Shown here one piece after another: positions 8,862 through 19,638 of a DNA stretch of 64,000 nt. Below the pieces are notes generated by a model. That model had not been told where the DNA came from, ran no database searches, and saw nothing but the letters and a program-made list of their open reading frames with translations. Numbering within the stretch: the first letter of the stretch is position 1; every line of letters begins with the position of its first letter. Position numbers and translations under genes: made by a program. Location: assembly GCF_029963765.1 (NCBI RefSeq), contig NZ_JALBYU010000021.1, positions 1-64,000 of the forward strand. The letters run 5' to 3'. The stretch comes from Pseudomonas sp. UYIF39 (GTDB taxonomy: Bacteria > Pseudomonadota > Gammaproteobacteria > Pseudomonadales > Pseudomonadaceae).

Positions 8862-11800
8862 GGGTTTTGCTCCACAACGCGATGCTTTCGAGCAGCACCG
8901 ATTCCTGGTATGGCTTGCCGAGGTAGTCGTTGACGCCGATGGCCATGGCGCGGTCGCGGTGTTTCTGCCCGGTGCGGGAGGTGATCATGATGATCGGCAG
9001 GTGCTGCAGACGTTCGTTGGCGCGTACCTGGGTCGCGACTTCAAAACCGTCCATGCGCGGCATTTCGATGTCCAGCAGCATCACGTCGGGCAGGTGATCC
9101 TCAAGCAGCAGCATGGCGTCGACGCCGTCCTTGGCGGTCAGCACGTTCATGCCGTGGCGTTCCAGCAGACGGCTGGTGACCTTGCGCACGGTGACCGAAT
9201 CATCGACCACCAGCACCAGCAGCGGTTTATGCGGCTCGATCTCGGCTTCCTGGGTCACCGTCCGTTGCGGCACACGGGCCTGCATGGCGCGGATCGGCGC
9301 CAGCAAATCGAGAATCAGCACCACTCGCCCATCGCCGAGAATCGTGGCCCCGGACAAACCCTGCACCGCCGCAAATTGCGGGCCGAGGCTTTTGACCACG
9401 ATCTCGCGAGTGCCAGCCATAGAGTCGACTTGCACCGCGATGTGACGCTCGTTGCACTGCACCAGCAACACCGGCAGCGGTAGGCTCTGGCCCAGCAGTT
9501 TCGGACGATGACTGGTTTTCAGCAGTTCACCGAGGTAGCACAACTCATAGTGTTGCCCGGCGTATTTGTAGGTCGGCGGATCGAGCCGGTAATGCCCTTC
9601 AAGTTCGTTGGGCAGCACGCGAACGATGCCGTCGATGGTGTTCAGCGGGATCGCGTACTGATCATCAAAGCACTGCACCATCAGCGCCCGGTTGACCGAC
9701 ACAGTAAACGGCAGGCGAATCCGGAAGTGCACGCCTTGCCCCGACACAGAGTCGATGCTCATGCTGCCGCCGAGCTGCCGGACCTCTTCATGCACCACGT
9801 CCATGCCGACGCCGCGTCCGGAAATCTGGGTGATTTTCTCGGCGGTGGAGAATCCCGGTTGCAGGATGAATTGCAGTACATCGCGGTCGCTGATGTCGCT
9901 GTCCGGGGCCAGCAACCCGCGCTTGATCGCCTTGCGCCGCACCGCGTCCAGCGGCACGCCGGCACCGTCGTCGCGGATGTCGAAAATGATGTCCCCGCCC
10001 TCTCGCGACAGGTCGAGGGTGATACGACCCTGAGCCGGTTTACCCGCCGCGACACGCACCTCGGCGGATTCCAGGCCATGATCCACGGCGTTGCGCAGCA
10101 TGTGTTCCAACGGCGCGGCCATGCGTTCGAGAACGTTGCGGTCCATCTCGCCTTCGGCATTGCCGACGATGAATTCCACGTCCTTGCCCAGTTCGCTGGA
10201 GACCTGGCGGACGATCCGCTTCAAGCGCGGCAGCATCCGTTCGAACGGCACCATGCGCGTACGCATCAGGCCTTCCTGCAATTCGGTGTTGATGCGGCCC
10301 TGCTGTTGCAGCAGGTTTTCCGCGTCCTGATTGCGTCGGTCGAGGGTTTCCTTGAGGTCGAGCAAATCGGAGGCGGATTCGAACAGCGCGCGCGACAGTT
10401 GCTGCAACTGCGAGTGGCGGTCCATTTCCAGCGGATCGAATTCTTCGTAGCCCAAGCGCTCGGCTTCGACTTGCTGGCGGCTGAGAATCCGCCCTTGGGT
10501 TTCCGTGTCGAGCCGGCGCAACTGGTCGCGCATGCGCTCGATGGTGGTTTCCATCTCGCTCAGGGTCACGCGCGCATCATTGACCTGTTGTTCGATCCGG
10601 CCACGGAAGATCGACGTTTCGCCGGCCAGGTTGACCAGATCGTCGAGCAGTTCTGCCGAGACCTTGACCATGTCCGCGCCGGCATCGGGTTGTAGTGCCG
10701 GCGTCTCGATTTTCGGCGTTGCGGACACCACCTGCACCGGTGTTTCGGGCACGGCCGGATGACTGAAGTTCTTGATCGCATCGATCAGTTGATCGGCGGG
10801 CGGCAATGGCTGACCGGCACGGGTCGCGTCGAGCATCTGCGCCAGTCGGTCGTGGCTGCTTTGCAACAAGCCGAACAACGCGGCGGTGGGTTGCAGCACG
10901 CCAGCGGACAGGCCTTCGTAGAGGAATTCCAGCTCATGGGCGAGGTCGCCAATCGGCGCGATTTCCACCATCCGCGCGCCACCCTTGAGGGTGTGCAGGT
11001 CACGCAGCAAGGTTTCCACTTCCTGACGATTCGACGGCTCGGCCTGCCAGCGCACCAGCGCCGCGCCGGAGTTTTCGATGATGTCGAAACCTTCTTCGAG
11101 GAAGATCTCGAGCAGCTCCGGATCATGCCCCGGTGAATCCTCGGTCCGTGCCGGTTCGACCGTTTCAACAGCGCTGGCGTTGCCCTGGCGAAACTCGCGA
11201 ATGGCCTCGATCACCTCACCCGGATAGCCCAATGGCCGTTGGTTCTGCAACTGATCAAGCAGCTGCGCGAGCCGGTCATGACTGTGTTGCAGCAAGTGCG
11301 CCAAGGCTTCGCTGTAGGCGTAACGGCGGTCCACCAGACCTTCGTAAAGGCTTTCCAGTTCATGGGCCAGCTCACCGACCGGCTCGACCTCGGCCATCCG
11401 CGCACCACCCTTGAGGGTGTGCAAATCTCGCTGTAATGACAACAACGGCGCGGCGTTGTCCGGGTCGCTCAGCCAGCGCTGCAAAGCCTGGCCGGCGCTT
11501 TCGAGGATATCCACCGCCTCTTCGAGGAAGATCGAAACGATCTCGTCGTCCAGCTCAACCTGGGTCGCGGTCTGTTCCAGTTCGGCCGTTGCACTGCCCA
11601 GTTCCCGGATGCTCAACGAGCGGCTGCCATCGCTGCGAATCAGCCCCATCGCCGACGGATCCAGGCTCTCATCGAGCAACCCGCGCAAGGCCCGGATGCG
11701 CTCCGGTTGCGGGCTGACTTCCTGGCCGGCGGCCAGTTCGTCGAGCATGTTGATCAGCGCTTCATGGGCACTTTGCGCCTCATGGAAAAACGCCTCGCTG

Positions 11801-14763
11801 ACTGCCAGGCTGCTTTCTTCCACCGCACCGTAGAGGTCGAGCAAGGCTTCGCAGAGTTCATCCACCGGATGCAGATCAGCCAGATGGGCGCCTTCACCGA
11901 GGGTCGTCAATTCGTCCAGCAATGCGCTGAGTTCCTGACGCTCGCCGGGATGTTGCTGCCAGCGTTGCAACAGGCTTTCGGCGTCCAGCAGGATGTCCAT
12001 GCCTTTGGCGAGGAAGTTGTTGATCAGTTGCGGATCACGCTTGATGCGCAACCCAGTATTCGGGGCACTCAGGAGCGTTTCCAGGCGCTCGGCCAGCAAC
12101 GCCTGGGTTCGCTCGATCAATGAGCGGGCGCCGGGAATCTGCGCCAGTGGATCACGCTTGAGCTGTCGCAACCCGAGACGGAACAAGCCTTCGGCTTCGA
12201 GTAACAGTTCGACTTCGTCCAGGTCGAGGGCGATCAGGTGCGCCTTGTACTCCCGGGTCAGATGATCCAGCGGCCTTGCCAGCTCGGCGATCGGCAATAC
12301 GCCAGCCATGGAGGCGCTGCCCTTGAGGGTGTGCAGCGCCCGCTGCAACTCGTCGCTGGCCTGCAGTGGCACGTGCTCGGCGGCTTTATCGAGGAAACGG
12401 TTGAGGCTGCCCAAATGGGTTTCGGCCTCGTTGCGGAAGATCTCAAGCAGCAGCGGATCGAGGGCTTCGACGTCCTGTGCGTCCTCGTCGGGTATCGGCT
12501 CATTGCCCTTGGCCAAGGCGTGGGCGCGTGCGGCCAATTGGTCGACATCGTTGCGCTGGCGCTGAGCATTGTTGGCAAACTCGGCCACCAGTTCCGGTAG
12601 CAGATTCAGCGCATCGCCCAGCAGTTGTTGCACCGCCGGCCCCGGAGGAACGCTGTGTTCCAGTACGCGGTTGAGCAAGTTTTCCACGGCCCAGGCCAAT
12701 TCGCCCAACACCAAAGCGCGGACCATCCGGCCACTGCCCTTGAGTGTATGGAAGGCCCGGCGCAGTTCGCTCAGAGCCGACTTGCTCTCGGGATCGGCCA
12801 ACCAGCGCGGCAGGTACCCCCGGAGGATTTCCAGGACTTCACCGGTTTCTTCGAGGAACACTTCCCGCAGTTCGTCGTCCACCGGTTCTTCACCGGTGGG
12901 CGGCGGCAACAGGCTTCCGGGGGTGGTCAGGGCGGGGGGATTGACGGAGGACACAGGGCTGGCCAAGACATCGGCCAGTGACTGGACGGTCTCAGGGTCG
13001 TCCAGTTCCTGCAGATCCTGCATGACCTGCGCTTCACTCGGGCTGAGCACATCTTCAAGCACCGGCACCTGCTGCTCGCTGGGGAAAAAGCCGAGTGCGG
13101 CCAGGCTCTTTTCCGCGACATCGAGCAACTTTTCGCCCGGCGCTTCGGGGTCGTCGCTGAGGCGCTCCAGGTAATACTCGATGCTGGTGACGACGTCGGC
13201 CAGACTGTCCAGTTCCTGCCAGCCGGGGTGATCCGGATCCAGCAGCAGGTGTTCGCGGATGAAGTGGTTGCACGTTTCGATCAGGCTCGCCGCACGACTC
13301 AACGGAATCATCGCCAGTGCGCCGCGCACCTGGGTCAGCAAGGCCGGCAGTGGCTGCAAGTGCTGGCGGTCCCAGTCGGCGTCGATGTAGTCGACGATCA
13401 TGTCCTTGGCCTGTTGCAGGCAGATGCGCGCTTCCTTGATCACGATCTGATGGATCTGCGTCAGGTCGGTGGTCGGCAGGCGGCTTTCTTCCTGGCTTTC
13501 CGGCTCGACGGTGCCGACCATGCCGGCCAACGTCGCTTCGACGTAGAGCAAGGCACCGGCGACGTCCATCAGGATGGCGTCGTTGGGCTCACGCTGGCCC
13601 TGGGCCAGGCTCAGCACCACCGCCAGTTGATCGATGATGACCTTGCGTGGCTGGCCGAAACCGAGCACCGCCAGGGTGTCGGCGATTTGCCGCAGGGGCG
13701 CCAGCAGGCTTTCGAGGTCCGAGGTGTGTTGGCGGTCGCTGCGCACGAACAGGTCCAGGCGTTCCTTGACCCGCACCAGCTCTTCACACAGCGCGGCCAA
13801 CACCGAGCGCATGGCATCGCGGTCGGGACCGGCCAGCCGTGCTCGTTCTTCGTCGACCATCGCGCTGTCTGGTAGCGCGTCGTCCAGTCCGTAGCGATCT
13901 TTCATGGTCAGCATCTGCCCGGTGGGATGTTCGGCCTTGGCAATGTAGAACAGCAAACTCTTAAGCAACTCTAGCGGCGCCGGCTGATTGATGCCCGGCA
14001 TGCCCTGTTCGAGCAGGCGCTTCAGTTCTTTGTCGGCCTCCTTGAACAGACTGCGCAACGCCGGACTGTTAGCAATCGAGCCGCCACGCATGCCTTCGAC
14101 CAGCGCCGAGGCGACTTGCCACAACGGGCTCAGGGGCGCATTGCCGCACAGCCCTTCGAGGCGCGCAAAAACCTTGGTCAGGTAACCAAGATTGGTTTCG
14201 CCGTCCTGTTCACGCAGCAATCCGACCAGGGCCATCTGCAACATTTGCCGCCACTTGCGCAGCATGTTCGGTAAATCCGCCGGCTCCAGCAGCGCCAGCG
14301 ACTCTTCGTCCAGGGGTGGCAGGTCCGGCAGTTGCGGGCTGAACAGGCTGGTTTCCGACAACAGGCTTTCGCCACGAGCGCTGCGCAGATCGTTGATCAG
14401 TGGCAGCACCACCAGCGGCAGGTCGCGGCGCGCACCTTGCACCCGGTCGAGGTAAATCGGCAGTTGCCCAAGGGCTTGCAGCAACAGGTGGAGCGTCTCA
14501 TCGCGATGACTGACGCGGTTCTGTTGCAAGGCGATGGTCAGATGTTCCATCTCTTCGGCGAGCAGCGCCGCGCCGTAGAACTCGACCATCTGCAAACTGC
14601 CGTGAACCTGATGGACGCATGCCAGGCATTCACTGAGGGCGTGCGTCGCCTGCGGGTCATCAAGCAACGTTTCAATCGCCTGGTGAGCCACTTTCAGCGT
14701 TTCGGCAATCTCGCCTTTGACCCACTCGAGGGCCACATAGTCGTGCCGATCACCCATAACCAC
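8854..14763 (-). CDS. chpA: Chemosensory hybrid histidine kinase ChpA
   Basis: A 1969-residue CheA-like kinase that controls type IV pilus output by phosphorylating PilG and PilH. Four clear histidine phosphotransfer motifs HTLKG occur, with the histidines at residues 672, 811, 1115 and 1257; a degenerate site (HQVHGSLQ) lies near residue 50. A CheA dimerisation, ATPase and CheW module follows (about 1360-1830), including the N-box LRNAVDHGLE. A C-terminal receiver domain (1846-1969) has its phospho-acceptor at Asp1898 in LLDIEMP. P. aeruginosa ChpA is longer, with more phosphotransfer domains. Confidence 0.95.
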   Translation of the reverse strand: MVMGDRHDYVALEWVKGEIAETLKVAHQAIETLLDDPQATHALSECLACVHQVHGSLQMVEFYGAALLAEEMEHLTIALQQNRVSHRDETLHLLLQALGQLPIYLDRVQGARRDLPLVVLPLINDLRSARGESLLSETSLFSPQLPDLPPLDEESLALLEPADLPNMLRKWRQMLQMALVGLLREQDGETNLGYLTKVFARLEGLCGNAPLSPLWQVASALVEGMRGGSIANSPALRSLFKEADKELKRLLEQGMPGINQPAPLELLKSLLFYIAKAEHPTGQMLTMKDRYGLDDALPDSAMVDEERARLAGPDRDAMRSVLAALCEELVRVKERLDLFVRSDRQHTSDLESLLAPLRQIADTLAVLGFGQPRKVIIDQLAVVLSLAQGQREPNDAILMDVAGALLYVEATLAGMVGTVEPESQEESRLPTTDLTQIHQIVIKEARICLQQAKDMIVDYIDADWDRQHLQPLPALLTQVRGALAMIPLSRAASLIETCNHFIREHLLLDPDHPGWQELDSLADVVTSIEYYLERLSDDPEAPGEKLLDVAEKSLAALGFFPSEQQVPVLEDVLSPSEAQVMQDLQELDDPETVQSLADVLASPVSSVNPPALTTPGSLLPPPTGEEPVDDELREVFLEETGEVLEILRGYLPRWLADPESKSALSELRRAFHTLKGSGRMVRALVLGELAWAVENLLNRVLEHSVPPGPAVQQLLGDALNLLPELVAEFANNAQRQRNDVDQLAARAHALAKGNEPIPDEDAQDVEALDPLLLEIFRNEAETHLGSLNRFLDKAAEHVPLQASDELQRALHTLKGSASMAGVLPIAELARPLDHLTREYKAHLIALDLDEVELLLEAEGLFRLGLRQLKRDPLAQIPGARSLIERTQALLAERLETLLSAPNTGLRIKRDPQLINNFLAKGMDILLDAESLLQRWQQHPGERQELSALLDELTTLGEGAHLADLHPVDELCEALLDLYGAVEESSLAVSEAFFHEAQSAHEALINMLDELAAGQEVSPQPERIRALRGLLDESLDPSAMGLIRSDGSRSLSIRELGSATAELEQTATQVELDDEIVSIFLEEAVDILESAGQALQRWLSDPDNAAPLLSLQRDLHTLKGGARMAEVEPVGELAHELESLYEGLVDRRYAYSEALAHLLQHSHDRLAQLLDQLQNQRPLGYPGEVIEAIREFRQGNASAVETVEPARTEDSPGHDPELLEIFLEEGFDIIENSGAALVRWQAEPSNRQEVETLLRDLHTLKGGARMVEIAPIGDLAHELEFLYEGLSAGVLQPTAALFGLLQSSHDRLAQMLDATRAGQPLPPADQLIDAIKNFSHPAVPETPVQVVSATPKIETPALQPDAGADMVKVSAELLDDLVNLAGETSIFRGRIEQQVNDARVTLSEMETTIERMRDQLRRLDTETQGRILSRQQVEAERLGYEEFDPLEMDRHSQLQQLSRALFESASDLLDLKETLDRRNQDAENLLQQQGRINTELQEGLMRTRMVPFERMLPRLKRIVRQVSSELGKDVEFIVGNAEGEMDRNVLERMAAPLEHMLRNAVDHGLESAEVRVAAGKPAQGRITLDLSREGGDIIFDIRDDGAGVPLDAVRRKAIKRGLLAPDSDISDRDVLQFILQPGFSTAEKITQISGRGVGMDVVHEEVRQLGGSMSIDSVSGQGVHFRIRLPFTVSVNRALMVQCFDDQYAIPLNTIDGIVRVLPNELEGHYRLDPPTYKYAGQHYELCYLGELLKTSHRPKLLGQSLPLPVLLVQCNERHIAVQVDSMAGTREIVVKSLGPQFAAVQGLSGATILGDGRVVLILDLLAPIRAMQARVPQRTVTQEAEIEPHKPLLVLVVDDSVTVRKVTSRLLERHGMNVLTAKDGVDAMLLLEDHLPDVMLLDIEMPRMDGFEVATQVRANERLQHLPIIMITSRTGQKHRDRAMAIGVNDYLGKPYQESVLLESIALWSKTHA

Positions 14764-14806
14764 TCCAAATCACTGCTCTACTCAAAAAAAGCATTCGCTC
14801 GGCGCA

Positions 14807-16864
14807 TCACACTTTATCCGCAGCCTGCGCCTTGGCGGCCGGCAAGGTGAAACCGGATACCGAACGCCGCAGCTGGCTGGCCATTTTCGCCAAGTTGCCA
14901 ATGCTCTCGGCGGTGGCGGTGGAGCCGGATGAGGTCTGCGTAGTGATCTGCTGGATCACGTTCATCGTCAGGGAAATCTGACCGGCCGAAGACGTCTGTT
15001 GCTGCGCCGCGTTGGAAATACTCTGGATCAACGCGGCGAGGGTCTTCGACACGCCTTCGATTTCTTCCAGGGCCACTCCGGCATCCTGCGCCAGACGTGC
15101 GCCACGCACCACTTCGGTGGTGGTCTGCTCCATGGAAATCACCGCTTCATTAGTGTCGGTCTGAATCGCCCGCACCAGGGTTTCGATCTGCCGGGTGGCG
15201 GCGGACGAGCGCTCGGCCAGCCGCTGGACTTCATCGGCGACCACCGCAAAACCGCGCCCGGCATCACCGGCCATGGAGGCCTGGATCGCCGCGTTGAGCG
15301 CAAGGATGTTGGTCTGGTCGGCAATGTCATCGATCAGGCTGACAATATCGCCGATTTCCTGAGAAGACTCGCCGAGGCGCTTGATGCGTTTGGCGGTGTC
15401 TTGAATCTGCTCGCGAATATTGTCCATGCCGTGGATGGTGTTGTGCACCACCTCGTTGCCCTTGTTGGCGATTTCCACCGAGCGTTCGGCCACCGCCGAT
15501 GATTCGGCGGCGTTGGCCGAGACCTGGTCGATAGACTGGGCCATGTCGTTGATCGCGGTGGACGCTTCGGCAATCTGCTGCGCCTGATGCTCCGAAGCCT
15601 GCGCCAGGTGCATGGCGGTGGCCTGGGTTTCCTGCACGGCAGCAGCGACCTGGCCAGCGGTGAGGTTGATGGTCGCCACCAGATCGCGCAATTGGTCCAC
15701 GGAGTAGTTGATCGAGTCGGCGATGGTCCCGGTGAAGTCTTCGGTCACCGAGGCGGTCACGGTCAGGTCGCCGTCCGCCAGGTCTTCGATCTCGTCGAGC
15801 AGGCGCATGATCGCGTTCTGGTTACGCTCGTTCTTCTCGGCCGTTTCGCGCAGCTGACGATTGGTTTCACGGACCATCACCAGACCAATGAGGATGATCG
15901 ACATCAACGCCAAAAGGCCCAGCACGTAGCCGCCGATGGTGTCGGTATTGCGCCCGCCGGCCAGGTTTTCGAAACCGCCGGCCAGGTGCGAGGCTTCCTC
16001 GAGCAGGGTCTGCGACAGGGTGAAGATATTGGTGGCCGATTCACGGACCTTGAACAGTTCCGGCGAGGTTTCGAGGATTTCATCCACCGAACCCGAGACG
16101 AATTCGAACAGCTCGGAAATCTCGATCAACCTCGCGCGAGCATCGCGGTCTTCAACCTGGCTGACTTTCAGTGACGGATTGCCCTGAAGCATGCCGTTGA
16201 GCACCTGGCCGAATCGCGCCGCATCGCGACCGAAGGCATCGGCGGCCTGCTGCGAATTTTCATCTCCGGACAGCACGGTATTCACCGCACCGAGAATCCG
16301 CTCAGCCAATAGCGACTGGCGCTGGGCCATGGCCACCTGCGCGGCCGGGGCACCGCGCTGGAGGAGCGTTTCGACGACTTTTTCGTACTCGACCTGCAAC
16401 TGCGGCACGGTTTCGGCCAGGGTCGCAGCGACTTGATGCAGCGACAGCACAGTCTGCTCGCTGGAGAGGATCGCGTCGGTGTTTTTCAGCAAGCGTTCCC
16501 AGTCCAGTTGCACGGCGCGCATTTCCGGGCGCACGGTGGACGGCGCCGGCGGCAGGCCGGTGGCTGGGTCGCCTTTCTTCAGATAGCCCCAGCGTTGGGC
16601 AAAGTCATTGCGCGCTTCGCTCAGCAGCTTGAACGCCGCCGCCTTGCCGGCAGCCGCTTCGGTGGCGTTCTTGGCAATGCGCTGGGACAACACGCGCAGC
16701 TCACCGGCGTGGCCGATGTACTGTTTGTCGTACGTGGCCTGGGTGTTGAGGTACGCGAAGTTGGCGAACAGCAGCATGATGAAGACGATCAGCGCAATGA
16801 ACAGCGCGATGATCTGTGACCGGCTGCGCGACCCTTCTGGCTTGCCTGTTTTTGCTTTTATCAT
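14807..16864 (-). CDS. pilJ: Type IV pilus chemoreceptor PilJ
   Basis: A 685-residue methyl-accepting chemotaxis protein. There is a membrane segment near residues 17-38, a large periplasmic region with PilJ-type helical sensing sequence, a second membrane segment near 312-333, and a cytoplasmic signalling domain with the hairpin tip sequence [20 protein letters not shown]-like region near residues 505-525. It senses surface contact or pilin state in P. aeruginosa and signals through PilI to ChpA. The usual methyltransferase gene pilK does not follow; chpA starts 43 bases on. Confidence 0.94.
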   Translation of the reverse strand: MIKAKTGKPEGSRSRSQIIALFIALIVFIMLLFANFAYLNTQATYDKQYIGHAGELRVLSQRIAKNATEAAAGKAAAFKLLSEARNDFAQRWGYLKKGDPATGLPPAPSTVRPEMRAVQLDWERLLKNTDAILSSEQTVLSLHQVAATLAETVPQLQVEYEKVVETLLQRGAPAAQVAMAQRQSLLAERILGAVNTVLSGDENSQQAADAFGRDAARFGQVLNGMLQGNPSLKVSQVEDRDARARLIEISELFEFVSGSVDEILETSPELFKVRESATNIFTLSQTLLEEASHLAGGFENLAGGRNTDTIGGYVLGLLALMSIILIGLVMVRETNRQLRETAEKNERNQNAIMRLLDEIEDLADGDLTVTASVTEDFTGTIADSINYSVDQLRDLVATINLTAGQVAAAVQETQATAMHLAQASEHQAQQIAEASTAINDMAQSIDQVSANAAESSAVAERSVEIANKGNEVVHNTIHGMDNIREQIQDTAKRIKRLGESSQEIGDIVSLIDDIADQTNILALNAAIQASMAGDAGRGFAVVADEVQRLAERSSAATRQIETLVRAIQTDTNEAVISMEQTTTEVVRGARLAQDAGVALEEIEGVSKTLAALIQSISNAAQQQTSSAGQISLTMNVIQQITTQTSSGSTATAESIGNLAKMASQLRRSVSGFTLPAAKAQAADKV

Positions 16865-16925
16865 CGGTCCTCGCCTGTCCTGCCCAATTCACTGTCGCCC
16901 CCATCGCCCGGCGCTACACAATCCC

Positions 16926-17059
16926 TTGTAGCAGCTGGCGAAGCCTGCGTCCGACTGCGAAGCGGTCGTAAACTCTGGCGCTACGGTGCATCTGAAAAAA
17001 CACGCCGCCTGATTTTGCGAGGGCTTCGCCCTCGAACGCAGCCTTCGGCAGCTGCTACA
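16926..17059. repeat. REPIN of a third family inside the pil-chp operon
   Basis: The outer arms TGTAGCAGCTGGCGAAGCC and GCCTTCGGCAGCTGCTACA are inverted, with a second inner pair around GAGGGCTTCGCCCTC. The same family occurs at 20632-20764. It fills most of the 214-base gap between pilI and pilJ, which belong to one co-directional gene set. Confidence 0.85.
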
Positions 17060-17078
17060 TAAGGCAATGCGTTCGCGT

Positions 17079-17612
17079 TTACAGCGCGACGTTCATGAAA
17101 CCTTGTGACTGCACCAATGCAAACGGGCTGAACACCTGCCAGGTCTGCTCACGCTGAAACCGGCCTTTGATGAACGGTGCAATCGCGCCGTTCAAGGTAT
17201 CTACCGGCTCAAGACTGTCCTGGGCAAAGTGCTGGAGACCGAAGACTTCATCGACCATCAACCCGGCAAACACGTCGTTATGCTCGACGACCAAGACCCG
17301 GCGTTGCTTGCGCACGGCTGACAACTCATGCCCGAAGAAGCCGCACAAGTCGATGATCGGCAACAGACGCCCGCGCAGGTTGGCCACGCCCTTGACCCAG
17401 GGCCTGACCCCCGGCAACTGGGTGAACCGCGGCTCGTGCAACACTTCGCTGACTTCGCCCATGGGCGCGACGTACCAGTGCTCGCCCAGTCGGAAGCCGA
17501 TGCCGCTCCAACCGTGTTGTCGGGTCGGCTGGGACGGCAAGTCCGCCGCCAGCAGACGACAACGCTGGTCGATCTGCAGCAGCAGTTCGAAAGCCGTCAG
17601 CGACTCGGTCAT
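17079..17612 (-). CDS. pilI: CheW-like adaptor PilI
   Basis: A 177-residue CheW-domain protein that couples PilJ to the kinase ChpA. Typical CheW features include the central GVANLRGRLLPIIDL segment. It starts ten bases after pilH ends. The order pilG-pilH-pilI-pilJ is that of P. aeruginosa. Confidence 0.93.
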   Translation of the reverse strand: MTESLTAFELLLQIDQRCRLLAADLPSQPTRQHGWSGIGFRLGEHWYVAPMGEVSEVLHEPRFTQLPGVRPWVKGVANLRGRLLPIIDLCGFFGHELSAVRKQRRVLVVEHNDVFAGLMVDEVFGLQHFAQDSLEPVDTLNGAIAPFIKGRFQREQTWQVFSPFALVQSQGFMNVAL

Positions 17613-17622
17613 GGCTGGACGA

Positions 17623-17988
17623 TCAACCGGCCAGCACGTTGTTCAGGGTCTTGATCAGGGTGTCTTCGTCGACCGGTTTGGTCAGGTAGTCCTTGGCGCC
17701 CTGGCGCGTGCCCCAGACTTTGTCGGTTTCCTGATCCTTGGTGGTGATGATGATCACCGGGATGTGCCCGGTTTCCGGGTCTTTGGTCAGCTGACGGGTC
17801 GCCTGGAAACCGTTGAGGCCGGGCATGACGATGTCCATCAGCACCGCGTCAGGTTTTTCCTGACGGGCCAGGGCCACGCCGTCGGCGCCGTTTTCGGCTT
17901 TCAACACTTCATGACCGTGCTTTTCCAGCATGCCGGTCAGTTTGTACATTTCGGTCGGCGAATCATCGACGATCAGAATACGTGCCAT
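17623..17988 (-). CDS. pilH: Response regulator PilH
   Basis: A 121-residue stand-alone CheY-like receiver. Acidic pocket residues are in ILIVDD, the phospho-acceptor is in VLMDIVMPG, and the switch lysine is in DYLTKPVDE. PilH antagonises or drains phosphate from PilG and affects the retraction motor PilT in P. aeruginosa. The start MARILIVDD at 17988 gives the family length; an in-frame ATG eight codons upstream is less likely. Confidence 0.94.
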   Translation of the reverse strand: MARILIVDDSPTEMYKLTGMLEKHGHEVLKAENGADGVALARQEKPDAVLMDIVMPGLNGFQATRQLTKDPETGHIPVIIITTKDQETDKVWGTRQGAKDYLTKPVDEDTLIKTLNNVLAG

Positions 17989-18045
17989 GGTCTTCCCCAT
18001 TCTTGTCGACACCGGGCCCGCTGGCCGAGCGTCACTGTGCGTGTC

Positions 18046-18450
18046 CTACTGCGGCAAAACAGCGGCGAAGCCCGGTACATGGGCCTGGATCGCGTTCAGC
18101 AGTTCTTCCTTGCTGAAAGGCTTGGTCAAAAACTGGTCGGAGCCGACGATGCGCCCCTTGGCCTTGTCGAACAGCCCGTCCTTGGACGACAGCATAATCA
18201 CTGGCGTGGACTTGAACGCACTATTGTTCTTGATTAAAGCGCAGGTCTGATAACCATCCAGACGCGGCATCATGATGTCGACAAAGATGATGCCGGGGTG
18301 ATTGTCGGCAATCTTGGCCAGGGCATCGAAACCATCGACGGCCGTAATGACTTCACAGCCCACGTTCTTCAATAGCGTTTCGGCGGTGCGGCGAATCGTT
18401 TTCGAATCGTCGATCACCATGACCTTCAAGGCGCTGGAATGCTGTTCCAT
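18046..18450 (-). CDS. pilG: Response regulator PilG
   Basis: A 134-residue CheY-like receiver, first gene of the pil-chp cluster. It is very close to P. aeruginosa PilG (for example LKVMVIDDSKTIRRTAETLL), with the phospho-acceptor in FVDIMMPRLDG. PilG promotes pilus extension and twitching. The start MEQHSSALKV at 18450 matches the family; the frame extends 13 codons further upstream. Confidence 0.95.
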   Translation of the reverse strand: MEQHSSALKVMVIDDSKTIRRTAETLLKNVGCEVITAVDGFDALAKIADNHPGIIFVDIMMPRLDGYQTCALIKNNSAFKSTPVIMLSSKDGLFDKAKGRIVGSDQFLTKPFSKEELLNAIQAHVPGFAAVLPQ

Positions 18451-18684
18451 AAATGCTCTGCCGTCGCCTTTGCGAATCAAATTGTCCATTTCCGATAACC
18501 GGAGGCTCGAAACCCTTGATGTTTAAGGGCCAGAACGATATGGCAGCCTTTTTAGCACAGTCTCCAAAACCAATCTATCGGCCAACCCTGGCAGTGGTTT
18601 TTCCTTGACCGGGAACACACTCAGCGCCACTCTGACGCCACTTTTGCAGGTCACTGCGACCCACCCAATTTCGAGGAAAAACCC

Positions 18685-19638
18685 ATGAGCGTTCGCGTCG
18701 GGATTGTCATGGACCCTATCGCCAGCATCTCCTATAAAAAGGATAGCTCGCTGGCCATGCTGCTGGCCGCACAGAAGCGCGGCTGGGAACTGTTCTATAT
18801 GGAACAGGCCGACTTGTACCAGGCCGAAGGCGAAGCGCGGGCGCGGATGCGTCCGTTGAAAGTCTTCGCCAACCCGGAAAAATGGTTCGAACTCGAAGCC
18901 GAGACCGACGCGCTGCTGAGCGATCTGGACGTGATCCTGATGCGCAAGGATCCGCCGTTCGACATGGAATTCGTCTACTCCACTTACCTGCTGGAGCAAG
19001 CCGAACGCGCTGGCGTGCTGGTGGTCAACAAGCCGCAAAGCCTGCGTGACTGCAATGAAAAGCTGTTCGCCACGCTGTTCCCGCAGTGCACGCCGCCGAC
19101 CATCGTCAGCCGTCGCCCGGACGTACTGCGTGAATTCGCCGATCACCACGGCGATGTGATCCTCAAGCCGCTGGATGGCATGGGCGGTTCTTCGATCTTC
19201 CGTCACACCGCTGGCCACCCGAACCTGTCGGTGATCCTCGAAACCCTGACCCTGCATGGCAAACAGCAGATCATGATCCAGGGTTACCTCCCGGCGATCG
19301 TCGATGGCGACAAGCGCATTTTGATGATCGACGGCGAACCGGTGGATTACTGCCTGGCGCGGATTCCCGCCGCCGGTGAAACCCGTGGCAACCTCGCTGC
19401 CGGCGGCCGTGGCGAAGCCCGACCGCTGACCGAAAAAGATCGCTGGATCGCCGCACAAGTCGGCCCGACCCTGCGTGAGAAAGGCCTGCTGTTCGTCGGT
19501 CTCGACGTGATCGGCGAGCACCTGACGGAAATCAACGTCACCAGCCCGACCTGCATTCGCGAGATTGATAACGCGTTCGGCACCGACATCGGCGGCCTGT
19601 TGATGGATGCCATCGATCAGAAGCTCAAGGCCCGTTGA
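18685..19638 (+). CDS. gshB: Glutathione synthetase
   Basis: A 317-residue ATP-grasp enzyme that joins gamma-glutamylcysteine and glycine, the last step of glutathione synthesis. It has the family N-terminus MSVRVGIVMDPI, the ATP-grasp region DVILKPLDGMGGSSIF and the C-terminal NVTSPTCIREID motif. It is divergent from pilG with 234 bases between the starts, and is followed by tonB, as in P. aeruginosa. Confidence 0.97.
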   Translation: MSVRVGIVMDPIASISYKKDSSLAMLLAAQKRGWELFYMEQADLYQAEGEARARMRPLKVFANPEKWFELEAETDALLSDLDVILMRKDPPFDMEFVYSTYLLEQAERAGVLVVNKPQSLRDCNEKLFATLFPQCTPPTIVSRRPDVLREFADHHGDVILKPLDGMGGSSIFRHTAGHPNLSVILETLTLHGKQQIMIQGYLPAIVDGDKRILMIDGEPVDYCLARIPAAGETRGNLAAGGRGEARPLTEKDRWIAAQVGPTLREKGLLFVGLDVIGEHLTEINVTSPTCIREIDNAFGTDIGGLLMDAIDQKLKAR

